NCBI GenBank assembly: GCA_016710965.1 | Contig: JADJTW010000013.1 | Span: 30,094 to 94,093, forward strand | Length of the DNA stretch: 64,000 nucleotides | Origin: Flavobacteriales bacterium | Lineage (GTDB): Bacteria; Bacteroidota; Bacteroidia; Flavobacteriales_F; PHOS-HE28 | Direction of reading: 5' to 3' | Shown: piece by piece, positions 1 through 8,961 of the stretch | Position numbering within the stretch: position 1 is the stretch's first letter | How the letters are laid out: the number at the start of each line of letters is the position of its first letter | The notes under the pieces: generated by a model | Told to the model about the DNA's origin: nothing | What the model saw: the letters and a program-made list of their open reading frames with translations, nothing else | The model's database searches: none | Position numbers and translations under genes: made by a program

Positions 1-808
1 CATGGTTGCCCGCTTTGTGGCGCACGTTGAGGAAAGCGCGCAGTGTGCCATGGTTCAAGTTGGTGCGCGCATCATTCATGCTCACACCGCTGCGAAAAGC
101 ATCGAGGCCGATACCTGCCAGGAAGCGGGTGCGTTTCTGCGGCGCGAAGCCCACCGCCACTTGCGCCGGCAACACGTACTGGAAGGACCAGTCACTGCCG
201 ATCGGTGCCGAACCGCCGATGAAGGGAACCGGCAAGGTGAGCTTGTCGGTATAGGATAGGCCGACGCCGTAGAAGAAGGTGCGGCGCAAACCATTGAGGT
301 GCATTTTGCCGATCACGCCGTTGAACCGCGGCGTGGCTTCATCGAGAGTGGCTTCCTCCTCGCTCACGTTCACGTTCGCGCTCCAAAAGAGCACGCGGTA
401 TTTCTTCGTGAGCTTGATGCCCATTAGACCGATGCTGCCCGTGAACAACTGTCGATCGGTCACGCTATCGAATCCAAGCTCGATCTGGCGGGCACCGAAA
501 CGTGCGCTACCGAGCAGCTGCGACGCCCTCACCTGAAGGCTCCTTTTCAGCAGATCGCCGAAGTCTCGCGCAGTGGTGTCGAGCTTGAGACCCACTTCAA
601 AGCGCGAACGAATGGGGAACGTGAACACCACCGAGCCCTCGCTATTGCTGAAGTGGCCGGTCGTATCCTGAAGATCACTCTGGAACTGGTGCCGGACATC
701 CATGCGCACCCGCGGCCGGAAGACCTGTTCGAACTGCTCGACGTCGAAGGTCTGCCCATTGACCGTGACTGCCACACAGAAAGTGGCGAGCAGAACCCAC
801 GAGCGCAT
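1..808 (-). CDS. Outer-membrane-type protein, partial (runs off left edge)
   Basis: A minus-strand reading frame stays open from about position 844 to the window edge, so the C-terminus is missing. From 808 the product starts MRSWVLLATFCVAVTVNGQ, a good signal peptide. In-frame ATGs at 838 and 844 are alternatives, and an AAGGTGA lies upstream of 844. The mature part has many alternating polar/aromatic stretches (for example RRTFFYGVGLSYTDKL) typical of a small outer-membrane beta-barrel. It is divergent from the ECF sigma factor gene. The fold is inferred from composition only; I do not recognise a named family with confidence. Confidence 0.6.
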   Translation of the reverse strand, partial: MRSWVLLATFCVAVTVNGQTFDVEQFEQVFRPRVRMDVRHQFQSDLQDTTGHFSNSEGSVVFTFPIRSRFEVGLKLDTTARDFGDLLKRSLQVRASQLLGSARFGARQIELGFDSVTDRQLFTGSIGLMGIKLTKKYRVLFWSANVNVSEEEATLDEATPRFNGVIGKMHLNGLRRTFFYGVGLSYTDKLTLPVPFIGGSAPIGSDWSFQYVLPAQVAVGFAPQKRTRFLAGIGLDAFRSGVSMNDARTNLNHGTLRAFLNVRHKAGNH

Positions 809-902
809 CTTTCCCACGCGTGCGAAGGTCGGTGGCATCCGCATATCCCGTAGGGTCACCTTTCTTCGTTCCTCCCATCAAGGGTGAAAGACGGTCAACA
901 CA

Positions 903-1490
903 ATGGACGACCAGCGGATCATCGGACTCATCCAAGCGGGCAAGGACCAGGAGGCATTCAAGGGCCTCTACGCCTACCTGCCCAAGGTGGAACACCTCGT
1001 GCGGCAGAACAGCGGCCGCAGTGGCGATGCCAAGGACATCTTCCAGGATGCCCTCATCATCTTCCATCGCCGGGTGCGCAGCGAAGGCTTCGTGCTCACC
1101 AGCAGCATCGGCACCTTCCTCTTCGCCGTGTGCCGCAACCTGTGGCGCGATGAACTGCGCCGCCGGAACAAGGCCATGGGCGAATGGAAGCTCGATGCCG
1201 AGGCCGATGAGCCCGCCGACCTCACCGCCTTGCTTGCGCGTGAGGGCGAGTTCAAGCAGGCGGAGCAGGCGTTGAAGTCGCTCGGCGCGAAATGCGTGGA
1301 TGTGCTCATCCGCTTCTATGTGAAGAATGAGCCGCTCGCGCTGATCGCCAAGGCACTGGGCTTCTCCGGCGAAGGTGCTGCGAAGACGCGCAAGTACAAG
1401 TGCCTTGAGGAAGCCCGCAAACGCTATCGTCTCCTTGTTGCAACGACCGTCACAACCGTACTGAGCGAAGTCGAAGTACAACACCCCTGA
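903..1490 (+). CDS. ECF-type RNA polymerase sigma factor
   Basis: A 195-residue protein. Region 2 is visible as AKDIFQDALIIFHRRV followed by LFAVCRNLWRDELRRRNK (about residues 40-95). A weaker region 4 helix-turn-helix lies around CVDVLIRFYVKNEPLALIAKAL (130-155), followed by a basic tail. This is the size and layout of extracytoplasmic-function sigma-70 proteins, which direct polymerase to a small regulon. It is followed after 2 bases by a membrane anti-sigma-like gene, the usual sigma/anti-sigma pairing. The inducing signal cannot be read from the sequence. Confidence 0.88.
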   Translation: MDDQRIIGLIQAGKDQEAFKGLYAYLPKVEHLVRQNSGRSGDAKDIFQDALIIFHRRVRSEGFVLTSSIGTFLFAVCRNLWRDELRRRNKAMGEWKLDAEADEPADLTALLAREGEFKQAEQALKSLGAKCVDVLIRFYVKNEPLALIAKALGFSGEGAAKTRKYKCLEEARKRYRLLVATTVTTVLSEVEVQHP

Positions 1491-1492
1491 AC

Positions 1493-3611
1493 ATGCGCGA
1501 CGAACTGCACCTGATGGAATTGGTGGACCGCTATCTCGATGGGTCCATGAACGCGGAAGAACGCACGGCCTTCGAAGCCCGTGCGAAAGCGAACGCCGAG
1601 CTGCGCGAGCTGATCGACGACCAACGTGCGCTGCGCGAAGGCGTGGCGCGCGTGCCAGTGCGCGCGGCGGCGACGAAGGCGTATCAGAAGTATCGCTTCG
1701 GGAAGCCGGGACCGTGGGCCGCCGGTGCGGTGGTCCTTGCCATTGTTGTTACGACAACGATGCTCCTGTGGCGCGCACAGAACCTTTCGGCAAATGCGGA
1801 AAGCACGACCGACCTCAATGCGCAGAATGCCCGCGTTCTTGATGACACCACAGGCACGCATTTGGATCCACTGGTGCTGACCATCGACCCGAACTCGGAT
1901 ACCACGTTGGTCACACCGAATGGCATCGTGCTGGACATTCCGCGCGGTGCATTCACTGACAGCCTCGGCAACGCGATCACCGCACCGGTGCGCGTAACGC
2001 TGCTCGAAGCACTGGACCCGTTGGACATCATGAAGGCCGGACTGAGCACCATGAGCGGCGACACGCTGCTGGAAACCGGCGGCATGTTCTACTTCGACGC
2101 GCAAGTGAACGGGAAGAAAGTGCGCATCGATCCCTCGAAACCAATCACGGCCATGGTCCCTGCGCAACCGGGCCAGGGAGACATGCAACTCTACCAGGGC
2201 GCGAAGGGAGCCGATGGCCTCATCGACTGGCGCGACCCGAAGCCGCTGAAGAAATCATTGGTTCCGGTGGACATTACCACCTTGAACTTCTACCCGCCGG
2301 GCTATGAGGCCAAGCTTGCGGAACTTGGGCAGGATGTGATGAATAAAGCGTTCAAGGATAGCTTGTACTTCTCGTTCGCTGGCGCACTGGAGCGCATGTT
2401 GTTGTTCGGTCCAAGCGAGAACAACGTGCTGACAATGGCTCAGGCTAAGGCCGATTCGACCTATTCGACCGCGAACAACGGACCTGCATGTCGATGTTGG
2501 CGTCGACCCGGCCAAGGTCAAGGCGATCTGGAATGAGCGTTTCAACAACACGAATATTGCCACCAAGGAATTCGAAGAGCGCATGCAAGTCATACATGCA
2601 TCATGCCTTGGGGTTCTGGTCGACCTTTATGTGAACAACCTGGACAAAGACCTGAGTACCATTGATAGCATGGCGGCGGGCAGCGAACGAACTTGGAGGG
2701 AATTTGAGCACTTCGCAGAACGAAATGATGGCCGTGTTCAGCTTCCAGACCATGCTGCCGATCGCCTTCGCACCTTTTACGAGAACTACAGCCGCGCCGA
2801 AACAGAGGCCATCCGCAGAACGCAGGAGGCATTCTGGCGGAAACAATGGAAGCAGGATGTGAAGAGCGATACCAGGCGAGCAGAGCACGCGGTGGACGAT
2901 GAAGTCCGAGAAGGCGAACTCTTCGAGAAGGAACTGGAAGCGAACATGGATACGGTGTATGCCCAATTGGGCTTCAAGTACCAGCGGGCATCCCGTACTC
3001 TAAGCGCTATAAGATCCGCTTGGGTCGTCCCCGTAGCGAGCACCGGTTGGTGGAACGTGGACATTGCGGTCATCCAAGCGACCACCACACGCACCTCCAT
3101 GAGCTACACGGACCCGAATTCCGCCAAGACGGCCACACTCACCTACGCACCGATGATCGTGGAGGTTGAAGACCGCGCGAGCTACGATGAACTGGTCGTT
3201 TACCTGATCCCGAACCAACTGAACAGTTACCAGCGGATGAAGGAAGGCGAGGGCGGCTTCTCCGAAAAGCTGAACAGCATCTTCAACTACGACCTCTTCT
3301 GCTTGGGAGTTAAAGGCAAGCAGCAGTTCGCGTTCACCACCAAGGCGTCCGGCCGTTCGGAGATCACGGTCAGCTTAACGGCAACGGATGACAACAGATT
3401 ACGCACGATGCTTCGCACCAAAGGCAACGTGGAGGAAGGTCTGTTGAATGAAGGTCGCTTCATGGCATGGTCCGCGACCGAAAATGCACGGCGCCGCTCC
3501 AACATGGCACGACAAGAACTGAGGAACGCGCTGCTGGGTGTCGTGTTCCCCTGCGCAGGAGACCTAGGAATGTCCGCTGCTGATGCAATCCCGTCAGAAG
3601 CGGCGCAATAG
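1493..3611 (+). CDS. Membrane anti-sigma factor with ZU5-like outer domain (frameshifted)
   Basis: Residues 1-60 (start MRDELHLMELVDRYLDG, then EERTAFEARAKANAEL) look like a cytoplasmic anti-sigma domain. One membrane helix follows near residues 75-93 (PWAAGAVVLAIVVTTTMLLW). The outer part carries a ZU5-like stretch (GIVLDIPRGAFTDSLGNAI, then ETGGMFYFDAQVNGKKV). The first frame stops at 2536, but another frame reads on without a break (LHVDVGVDPAKVKAIW...) to 3611, so I treat this as one gene with a one-base shift between about 2455 and 2486. A 9-base direct repeat (attcgacct/attcgaccg) sits there. It probably holds the upstream sigma factor inactive until a surface signal arrives. A real truncation cannot be excluded. 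Confidence 0.75.
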
Positions 3612-3627
3612 CACGAATGCAGAATGA

Positions 3628-4662
3628 TCACCCGATTGTCCACGTATGCTCGCCCTTGAGCAGCGCGTCCAGATCACCGGGGCCCTTCCTCTCCTTCGCC
3701 AGCGAGACCTGCGCGGTCAGCTTCGCTTCGTGCGTGGCGCGGTTGTTCGCGTAGAACACGCCGAAGGGCCTTGGCATCGCTCCTTCCGAACGGGGGTCAT
3801 CGAACAGGCGCACGAGGATGCTCGCCTTGAAAGGATCGCGCTCGTCGTGGATCCAGAGGTCTTCGAGACTCGTGCCACCCGCGTAAGTATCCACCACAAC
3901 AGGTGTCATGCCGTTCAATTTGATGCCCCTGGTGCCGTTGGCGAAGGTGAGCGGCTTGCCTTGCTCAACGAAGATGGTGTGGAGCGGCTTGGTGGCCTTC
4001 TCCGTGAATGTCTCGAAGGCGCCATCGTTGAAGACGTTACAGTTCTGGTAGATCTCGATGAGGCTTGTGCCGCGATGTGCATCGGCACGGGCAAGCACTT
4101 CGCGCATGTGCTTGGGGTCGCGGTCCATGCTGCGGGCGATGAAGGTGCCGTCGGCGCCTTTGCACAATGCGAGCGGATTGAAGGGATGGTCCGTGCTGCC
4201 CATGGGCGTGCTACGCGTAACGGCACCTTCCGGTGAAGTAGGCGAGTACTGTCCCTTCGTGAGGCCGTAGATCTCGTTGTTGAAGAGCAGCACGTTCACA
4301 TCCACGTTGCGGCGCAGCAGATGGATGATGTGGTTGCCACCAATGCTCAGCGCGTCGCCGTCTCCGGTGATCATCCAGACGCTCAGATCGGGACGCACGC
4401 TGCGCAAGCCGCTGACGATGGCCGGTGCGCGACCGTGGATGCCGTGCAGACCATAGGTATCGAGGTAGTACGGGAAGCGCGAAGAACAGCCGATGCCGCT
4501 GATGAAGACCACATCCTCCTTCTTCTTCCCGCTTTGCTCGAGCAGCGTCTGCACTTGCTTCAGGATGCTGTAGTCGCCACAGCCGGGACACCAGCGTACC
4601 TCTTGATCGCTTCCGAAGTCGATCTTCTCCGCCGGAATGGTCGTGCCGTTCACCGTGCTCAT
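3628..4662 (-). CDS. korB: 2-oxoacid:ferredoxin oxidoreductase, beta subunit
   Basis: A 344-residue thiamine-diphosphate-binding subunit. WCPGCGDYSIL near the N-terminus and the ThDP signature GDGDALSIGGNHIIHLL followed by NNEIYGLTKGQYSPTSP are typical of KorB/PorB-type subunits. With the alpha subunit it would convert a 2-oxoacid, most likely 2-oxoglutarate, plus CoA to acyl-CoA, CO2 and reduced ferredoxin. The start codon overlaps the korA stop by four bases (ATGA), so the two are translationally coupled. No ferredoxin-like 4Fe-4S domain is fused, as expected for the two-subunit form. Substrate assignment is inferred from family layout. Confidence 0.93.
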   Translation of the reverse strand: MSTVNGTTIPAEKIDFGSDQEVRWCPGCGDYSILKQVQTLLEQSGKKKEDVVFISGIGCSSRFPYYLDTYGLHGIHGRAPAIVSGLRSVRPDLSVWMITGDGDALSIGGNHIIHLLRRNVDVNVLLFNNEIYGLTKGQYSPTSPEGAVTRSTPMGSTDHPFNPLALCKGADGTFIARSMDRDPKHMREVLARADAHRGTSLIEIYQNCNVFNDGAFETFTEKATKPLHTIFVEQGKPLTFANGTRGIKLNGMTPVVVDTYAGGTSLEDLWIHDERDPFKASILVRLFDDPRSEGAMPRPFGVFYANNRATHEAKLTAQVSLAKERKGPGDLDALLKGEHTWTIG

Positions 4663-6560
4663 GACTTCAAGAGTTTGAGCGCACCAGCGCGGATCTCCTC
4701 GCCGGTGAAAGGCATGCCCTGGATCTTGTTCAAGCCTTGCGCATCCACCAGGAATTCGCCGCGCAGCATTTGGCGCAATTGGCCGCTGTTCATTTCTGGC
4801 ACCAGCACCTTCTTGTACTTCTTCAGCACTCCCCCCAGCCCGTTATTGAAGGGGAACATGTGACGGATATGTACGTGTGCCACGCTCTGTCCTTCGGCCT
4901 GAAGTTGCAATGCGGCAGTTCGGATCGCACCATAGGTGGAACCCCAACCGACGATCAGCAACTCGCCTTGGTCCGGACCACTATCCAACCGGATGGGTTT
5001 GTAACGGTCGGCGATCCGTGCCACCTTCTCCCCACGCAAGCGCACCATCAATTCGTGGTTCAGCGGCTCGTAGCTGATGCTGCCGGTCTTGTCCTGCTTC
5101 TCAATGCCGCCGATGCGGTGCTGCAAGCCAGGCTGCCCGGGCAATGCCCAAGGTCGCACGCCACGTTCATCGCGTGCGTAAGGGAGGAATGCACCAGAGC
5201 CGTCGAACGCCGCCGGTCGGGATTGCTTGGCATCGCCATCGGCGTTGCTCGCGATGACCGGCGGCTTGATCTCGGGAAGGTCCTTCGCTGACGGGAAGCG
5301 CCAGGGTTCCGATCCGTTCGCGATGTATCCATCGGTAAGGAGGATCACCGGCGTCATGTGCTCCAACGCGATCTGCACCGCTTCGAAAGCCATGTCGAAG
5401 CAATCGATCGGTGTGCTTGCAGCGATCACCGGTATTGGTGCTTCGCCGTTGCGGCCATGCACCGCCTGCCAGAGGTCGGCTTGCTCCGTCTTGGTAGGCA
5501 AGCCGGTACTGGGTCCTCCACGTTGCACGTTCACGATCACCAACGGGATCTCCAACATGAAAGCCAGGCCCATCGCCTCGGTCTTCAGCGCGATGCCCGG
5601 ACCGCTGCTCGCCGTGACGCCGATGGCGCCACCATAGCTCGCACCGATGGCCGAGCTGATGGCAGCGATCTCGTCCTCGGCCTGGAAAGTGACCACCCCG
5701 AAGTTCTTATGGCGGCTCAGCTCGTGAAGGATGTCGCTGGCCGGCGTGATCGGATAGCTGCCGTAGAAGAGGTCGAGCTTCGCCTTCTGCGCACCAGCGA
5801 TCAACCCCAGCGCCGTGCCTTGGTTGCCGGTGATCGCGCGGTAGGTGCCTTTGGGCATCGGCGCGGCCTTCACCTCAAAGCGTGTGGTGAAGGTCTCGCT
5901 GGTATCGCCATAGTGGTAGCCGGCCACCAGAGCCTTCATGTTCGCATCGAGCAACTCGGGCTTCTTGCCGAACTTATTCCGCAGGAAGTCCTCGGTGAGC
6001 GCGTTCTCGCGGCTGTACATCCAGTTGATGAAGCCGAGGACGAACATGTTCTTGCAGCGGTCCTTCTCCTTCATGCCGAGGGTGGTGCCCTCGAGCGCGG
6101 TGCGCGTGAGCTTTGTCACGTCCACACTATGAAGGTGGAAGTTCGCCAGCGAACCATCCGTGAGCGGATCGGCCTTGTCGATGTAGCCCGCGAGCCGCAG
6201 GTTCTTCTTGTCGAAACCGTCGCTGTTGGCGATGATGGTGCCGCCTGGCTTGACCTTGCCCAGGTTGGCCTTGAGCGCTGCGGCGTTCATCACCACCAGC
6301 ACATCGCATTGGTCGCCGGGCGTGAAGATCTCCACGCTGCCGAAATGCAACTGGTAGCCGCTCACGCCGGCGAGGGTGCCTTGCGGCGCTCGGATCTCAG
6401 CGGGGAAGTTCGGGAAGGTGCTGACGTCGTTGCCGAACAGCGCATTGGTGCCGGTGAACTGGCTGCCGGTGAGCTGGATGCCGTCGCCGCTGTCGCCCGC
6501 GAAGAGGATCACCACGTTCTCGCGGGTCTCTACGGGCTTCTTCTTGATGGTCGTGGACAT
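4659..6560 (-). CDS. korA: 2-oxoacid:ferredoxin oxidoreductase, alpha subunit (gamma-alpha fusion)
   Basis: Residues 1-190 form the gamma domain (VVILFAGDSGDGIQLTGSQF). The alpha domain begins at GNQGTALGLIAGAQKA with the hallmark GSYPITPASDILHEL, then QAEDEIAAISSAIGASYGG and NVQRGGPSTGLPTKTEQ. At 633 residues it matches the fused KorA architecture. I start at the ATG at 6560 (MSTTIKKKP) rather than a TTG 15 bases upstream. A TACCTTTG box lies 13 bases before this ATG, which would give a nearly leaderless transcript. It is first in the korAB operon. Confidence 0.93.
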   Translation of the reverse strand: MSTTIKKKPVETRENVVILFAGDSGDGIQLTGSQFTGTNALFGNDVSTFPNFPAEIRAPQGTLAGVSGYQLHFGSVEIFTPGDQCDVLVVMNAAALKANLGKVKPGGTIIANSDGFDKKNLRLAGYIDKADPLTDGSLANFHLHSVDVTKLTRTALEGTTLGMKEKDRCKNMFVLGFINWMYSRENALTEDFLRNKFGKKPELLDANMKALVAGYHYGDTSETFTTRFEVKAAPMPKGTYRAITGNQGTALGLIAGAQKAKLDLFYGSYPITPASDILHELSRHKNFGVVTFQAEDEIAAISSAIGASYGGAIGVTASSGPGIALKTEAMGLAFMLEIPLVIVNVQRGGPSTGLPTKTEQADLWQAVHGRNGEAPIPVIAASTPIDCFDMAFEAVQIALEHMTPVILLTDGYIANGSEPWRFPSAKDLPEIKPPVIASNADGDAKQSRPAAFDGSGAFLPYARDERGVRPWALPGQPGLQHRIGGIEKQDKTGSISYEPLNHELMVRLRGEKVARIADRYKPIRLDSGPDQGELLIVGWGSTYGAIRTAALQLQAEGQSVAHVHIRHMFPFNNGLGGVLKKYKKVLVPEMNSGQLRQMLRGEFLVDAQGLNKIQGMPFTGEEIRAGALKLLKS

Positions 6561-6572
6561 TGAAAAGCGGCC

Positions 6573-6580
6573 CAAAGGTA
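6573..6580 (-). promoter_or_regulatory. Bacteroidota-type -7 box before korA
   Basis: TACCTTTG on the minus strand matches the TAnnTTTG consensus of Bacteroidota sigma-A promoters. No clear TTG is at the -33 position (a TTA lies near it). Transcription would start about 6 bases before the korA ATG. Motif match only. Confidence 0.4.
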
Positions 6581-6630
6581 GCGGGCCGATGGCGCGGGGA
6601 TAACGACGGAGCGAAAGGCTTGTTCGGTGG

Positions 6631-6894
6631 CTAGGCGCTAACCGGCATATTCACCGCTTCCACGCTCTTCACCTGCGGTGCCACGCGCTTGATGGCCTCT
6701 TCAACCCCCGCCTTCATCGTCATGGGGATCATGGCGCAACCCAGGCAGGCGCCGTGCAACCGCACGCGCGCCACACCGTCTTCGGTCACCTCATCGAGCG
6801 TGATATCACCGCCATCGGCCTCCAGGAACGGACGCAACTCGGTAAGCGCCTCGCGGATGCGGGCTTCGGTTGCTTCGTGTTCGCGGCGGGACAT
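6631..6894 (-). CDS. NifU C-terminal-domain Fe-S scaffold protein
   Basis: An 87-residue protein that is essentially one NifU/Nfu C-terminal domain: LRPFLEADGGDITLDEV, then HGACLGCAMIPMTMKAGVEEAI with the CxxC pair that holds a transferable Fe-S cluster. Family members pass clusters to target enzymes. It lies 4 bases downstream of the Mrp-family ATPase and close to korAB, whose oxidoreductase uses Fe-S electron carriers, so a role in cluster assembly fits the neighbourhood. Confidence 0.9.
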   Translation of the reverse strand: MSRREHEATEARIREALTELRPFLEADGGDITLDEVTEDGVARVRLHGACLGCAMIPMTMKAGVEEAIKRVAPQVKSVEAVNMPVSA

Positions 6895-6898
6895 TGGA

Positions 6899-7963
6899 TC
6901 AAGCAGGAATGGGCTTCAGCACGCGTTCCATCACTGCTGTGCAAAGGTCGTTGAAAGGAGCGGCCGCCGGGGTATCGCCTTGCAATACGGCAGGCCGACC
7001 GACATCGCCGGCTTCGCGCACGCTTTGCACCAGTGGAACTTCGCCAAGGAAGGGTACTTTCAGTTCTGCGGCCAGGGCCTGCGCGCCGCCCTTTCCGAAG
7101 ATGTAGTACTTGTTGTTGGGCAACTCCGCAGGCGTGAACCACGCCATGTTCTCGACGATGCCGAGCACCGGAACGTTCACGCTCGGCAGGTTGAAAAGAC
7201 CAACGCCCTTGCGCGCATCGATGAGCGCGACGGCCTGCGGTGTACTGACGATGATCGCGCCCGTGAGCGGAACTGCTTGCACGAGCGAAAGATGGATATC
7301 GCCGGTGCCGGGCGGAAGGTCGATGAACATCACATCGAGCTCGCCCCAGTCCGCGTCCTTGATCAATTGCTCCAATGCTTTGGTGGCCATGGGGCCGCGC
7401 CATGCAATGGCTTGGGAAGGATCGGCGAAGAAGCCGATGCTCAGCAGCTTCACGCCATAGCTCTCTACCGGAACGATCAAACGTTTGCCATCCTTCTCGA
7501 TGGTCGTAGGCCGCTCATGCACCACATCGAACATCAATGGCATGCTGGGCCCGTAGATATCAGCATCGATCAGGCCCACTTTCAAGCCGCGCGCTGCAAG
7601 CCCGGCGGCGAGGTTCGCCGTTATGGTGCTCTTGCCCACGCCGCCCTTGCCACTTGCGATGGCGATGATGTGCTTCACCTTGGGCAGCACCTTGCGCACG
7701 TTAGCACGTTCTCCGCTCAAGGGGTTCACGGTCACCACCACCTTCACTTCCTTCCCCAAGGCTTGTTGCAGATTGAAGACCACAGCCTCTTCCATGCGCT
7801 TTCGGCTGTGCATGGCCGGATTGCTCACCTCCACCGTGACATGCACGGCATCCTCGTCGACGACCACCTCGCGTACGAGGTCGAGTTCCACGATGTCCTT
7901 CTTCAGGTCGGGTTCAATGATGCGGGAAAGCGCGGTGCGGATGGCTTCCTGAGTGATGGGCAT
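6899..7963 (-). CDS. Mrp/NBP35-family Fe-S carrier ATPase
   Basis: A 354-residue protein. An N-terminal MIP18 (DUF59) domain, about residues 1-85, is followed by a deviant Walker A P-loop, IASGKGGVGKSTITANLA, then DADIYGPSMPLMF and the Walker B-like VMFIDLPPGTGDIHLSL. A CxxC typical of many Mrp proteins is not evident. It forms a two-gene operon with the NifU-domain gene (gap of 4 bases). Family role: ATP-dependent delivery of Fe-S clusters. Confidence 0.92.
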   Translation of the reverse strand: MPITQEAIRTALSRIIEPDLKKDIVELDLVREVVVDEDAVHVTVEVSNPAMHSRKRMEEAVVFNLQQALGKEVKVVVTVNPLSGERANVRKVLPKVKHIIAIASGKGGVGKSTITANLAAGLAARGLKVGLIDADIYGPSMPLMFDVVHERPTTIEKDGKRLIVPVESYGVKLLSIGFFADPSQAIAWRGPMATKALEQLIKDADWGELDVMFIDLPPGTGDIHLSLVQAVPLTGAIIVSTPQAVALIDARKGVGLFNLPSVNVPVLGIVENMAWFTPAELPNNKYYIFGKGGAQALAAELKVPFLGEVPLVQSVREAGDVGRPAVLQGDTPAAAPFNDLCTAVMERVLKPIPA

Positions 7964-8021
7964 GGCTATCGGTGCGCGAAACTACTCCGTGTGCGGGTTC
8001 GCGTCATGCAACAAGGCACGC

Positions 8022-8477
8022 TCAGGAGCGGTGACCTTGCTCGTCCTTATTCGTGGCGCTCACATCCACTCCATCATTCTCCAATAGCCACAGCTGCGCC
8101 ATCGAGGGGTCATTGAAGAACGCAACGCTCAGTGGCGAAGGGGATGGGATGGTGTTCACCATCTTGTCCACGGCGATCACATTCAGCCCATCGCTGCTGC
8201 TCACGATGGCGATCCGCTTGAGGCCGGCCTCCACGAAGTGCGGAATGATCTCCTTCTCGCTCCATGCGCGGTCCACATACAGGATAGGGCCCATCTGCCG
8301 TGCATCGCTCAGGAAGTATTTCAGGCCGAATTCCTTCACCGCGTTGAGTACCTGCATGGAGGGTTCACGGTAGGCTTCGCCGGTGGCGTTGCCGGTCCAG
8401 ATGAGGCGGACCAATTGCATGTGGGTATCGACCTCGATGCGAGCGACTGGGCTCTCGAAGATGGTGCGTGCTTCCAT
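8022..8477 (-). CDS. Conserved-looking small cytosolic protein, unknown function
   Basis: A 151-residue product from the ATG at 8477 (MEARTIFESPVARIEVD); a longer frame from 8540 adds 21 residues that overlap the neighbouring gene. It has alternating strands and helices (HMQLVRLIWTGNATGEAYR, FLSDARQMGPILYVDRAW), reminiscent of STAS/SpoIIAA-like single-domain proteins common in Bacteroidota. There is no signal peptide or membrane helix. It is downstream of the alkyltransferase-like gene on the same strand. The fold is a guess from pattern. Confidence 0.6.
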   Translation of the reverse strand: MEARTIFESPVARIEVDTHMQLVRLIWTGNATGEAYREPSMQVLNAVKEFGLKYFLSDARQMGPILYVDRAWSEKEIIPHFVEAGLKRIAIVSSSDGLNVIAVDKMVNTIPSPSPLSVAFFNDPSMAQLWLLENDGVDVSATNKDEQGHRS

Positions 8478-8536
8478 GGCGATGTGATCCAGTGGTAAAA
8501 GGTACGCAGCAGGCCCTGCCGATGGCGCAGCAGCCT

Positions 8537-8902
8537 TCACAATCCCAGTTCCACCATCGGATCCCAGAATTTCCTGGCGAAGTCATCAACCTGGTCGTCC
8601 TTCACTTTCACGCCTTCCTTCTCGAGCAGCCGCTGCATGCGGTCATCGGGGCCGAAATGGTGCTTGCCGCTGAGGATGCCCGCGCTGTTCACCACACGGT
8701 GCGCAGGAACGGCTGGCTTCACGGTGTGCGCGTTGTTCATGCAATAGCCCACGATGCGGGCAGAGCGTGCCGCACCAAGATATTTCGCAATAGCACCATA
8801 GCTGGTCACGCGTCCCTTGGGGATCTGGCGTACCACGTCCATCACGTCCCCAAAGAAGTCGCGCTCCTGAACGGCATTGTTGATCAGCGTACGCTTTGCC
8901 AT
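8537..8902 (-). CDS. Alkyltransferase-like (ATL/MGMT family) DNA-binding protein
   Basis: A 121-residue protein with the C-terminal O6-alkylguanine-DNA alkyltransferase fold: FFGDVMDVVRQIPKGRVTSYGAIA and GYCMNNAH. The active-site box that reads PCHRV in true methyltransferases is PAHRVVN here, so the acceptor cysteine is alanine. In the ATL branch such proteins bind alkylated bases and recruit nucleotide excision repair instead of removing the alkyl group. Length fits a stand-alone ATL. Confidence 0.88.
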   Translation of the reverse strand: MAKRTLINNAVQERDFFGDVMDVVRQIPKGRVTSYGAIAKYLGAARSARIVGYCMNNAHTVKPAVPAHRVVNSAGILSGKHHFGPDDRMQRLLEKEGVKVKDDQVDDFARKFWDPMVELGL

Positions 8903-8961
8903 GGTTCATACCGTAATGGACACAATGATCACGAAGGAATTCCCTTTGCGCCCTTTGCGGT

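Noticed and set aside
675..1484. 269-codon minus-strand ORF opposite the sigma factor
   Set aside because: It is antisense to a clear sigma factor and has no recognisable motif; high-GC shadow frame.
5358..6563. 401-codon plus-strand ORF opposite korA
   Set aside because: Shadow of korA; no start context or motifs.
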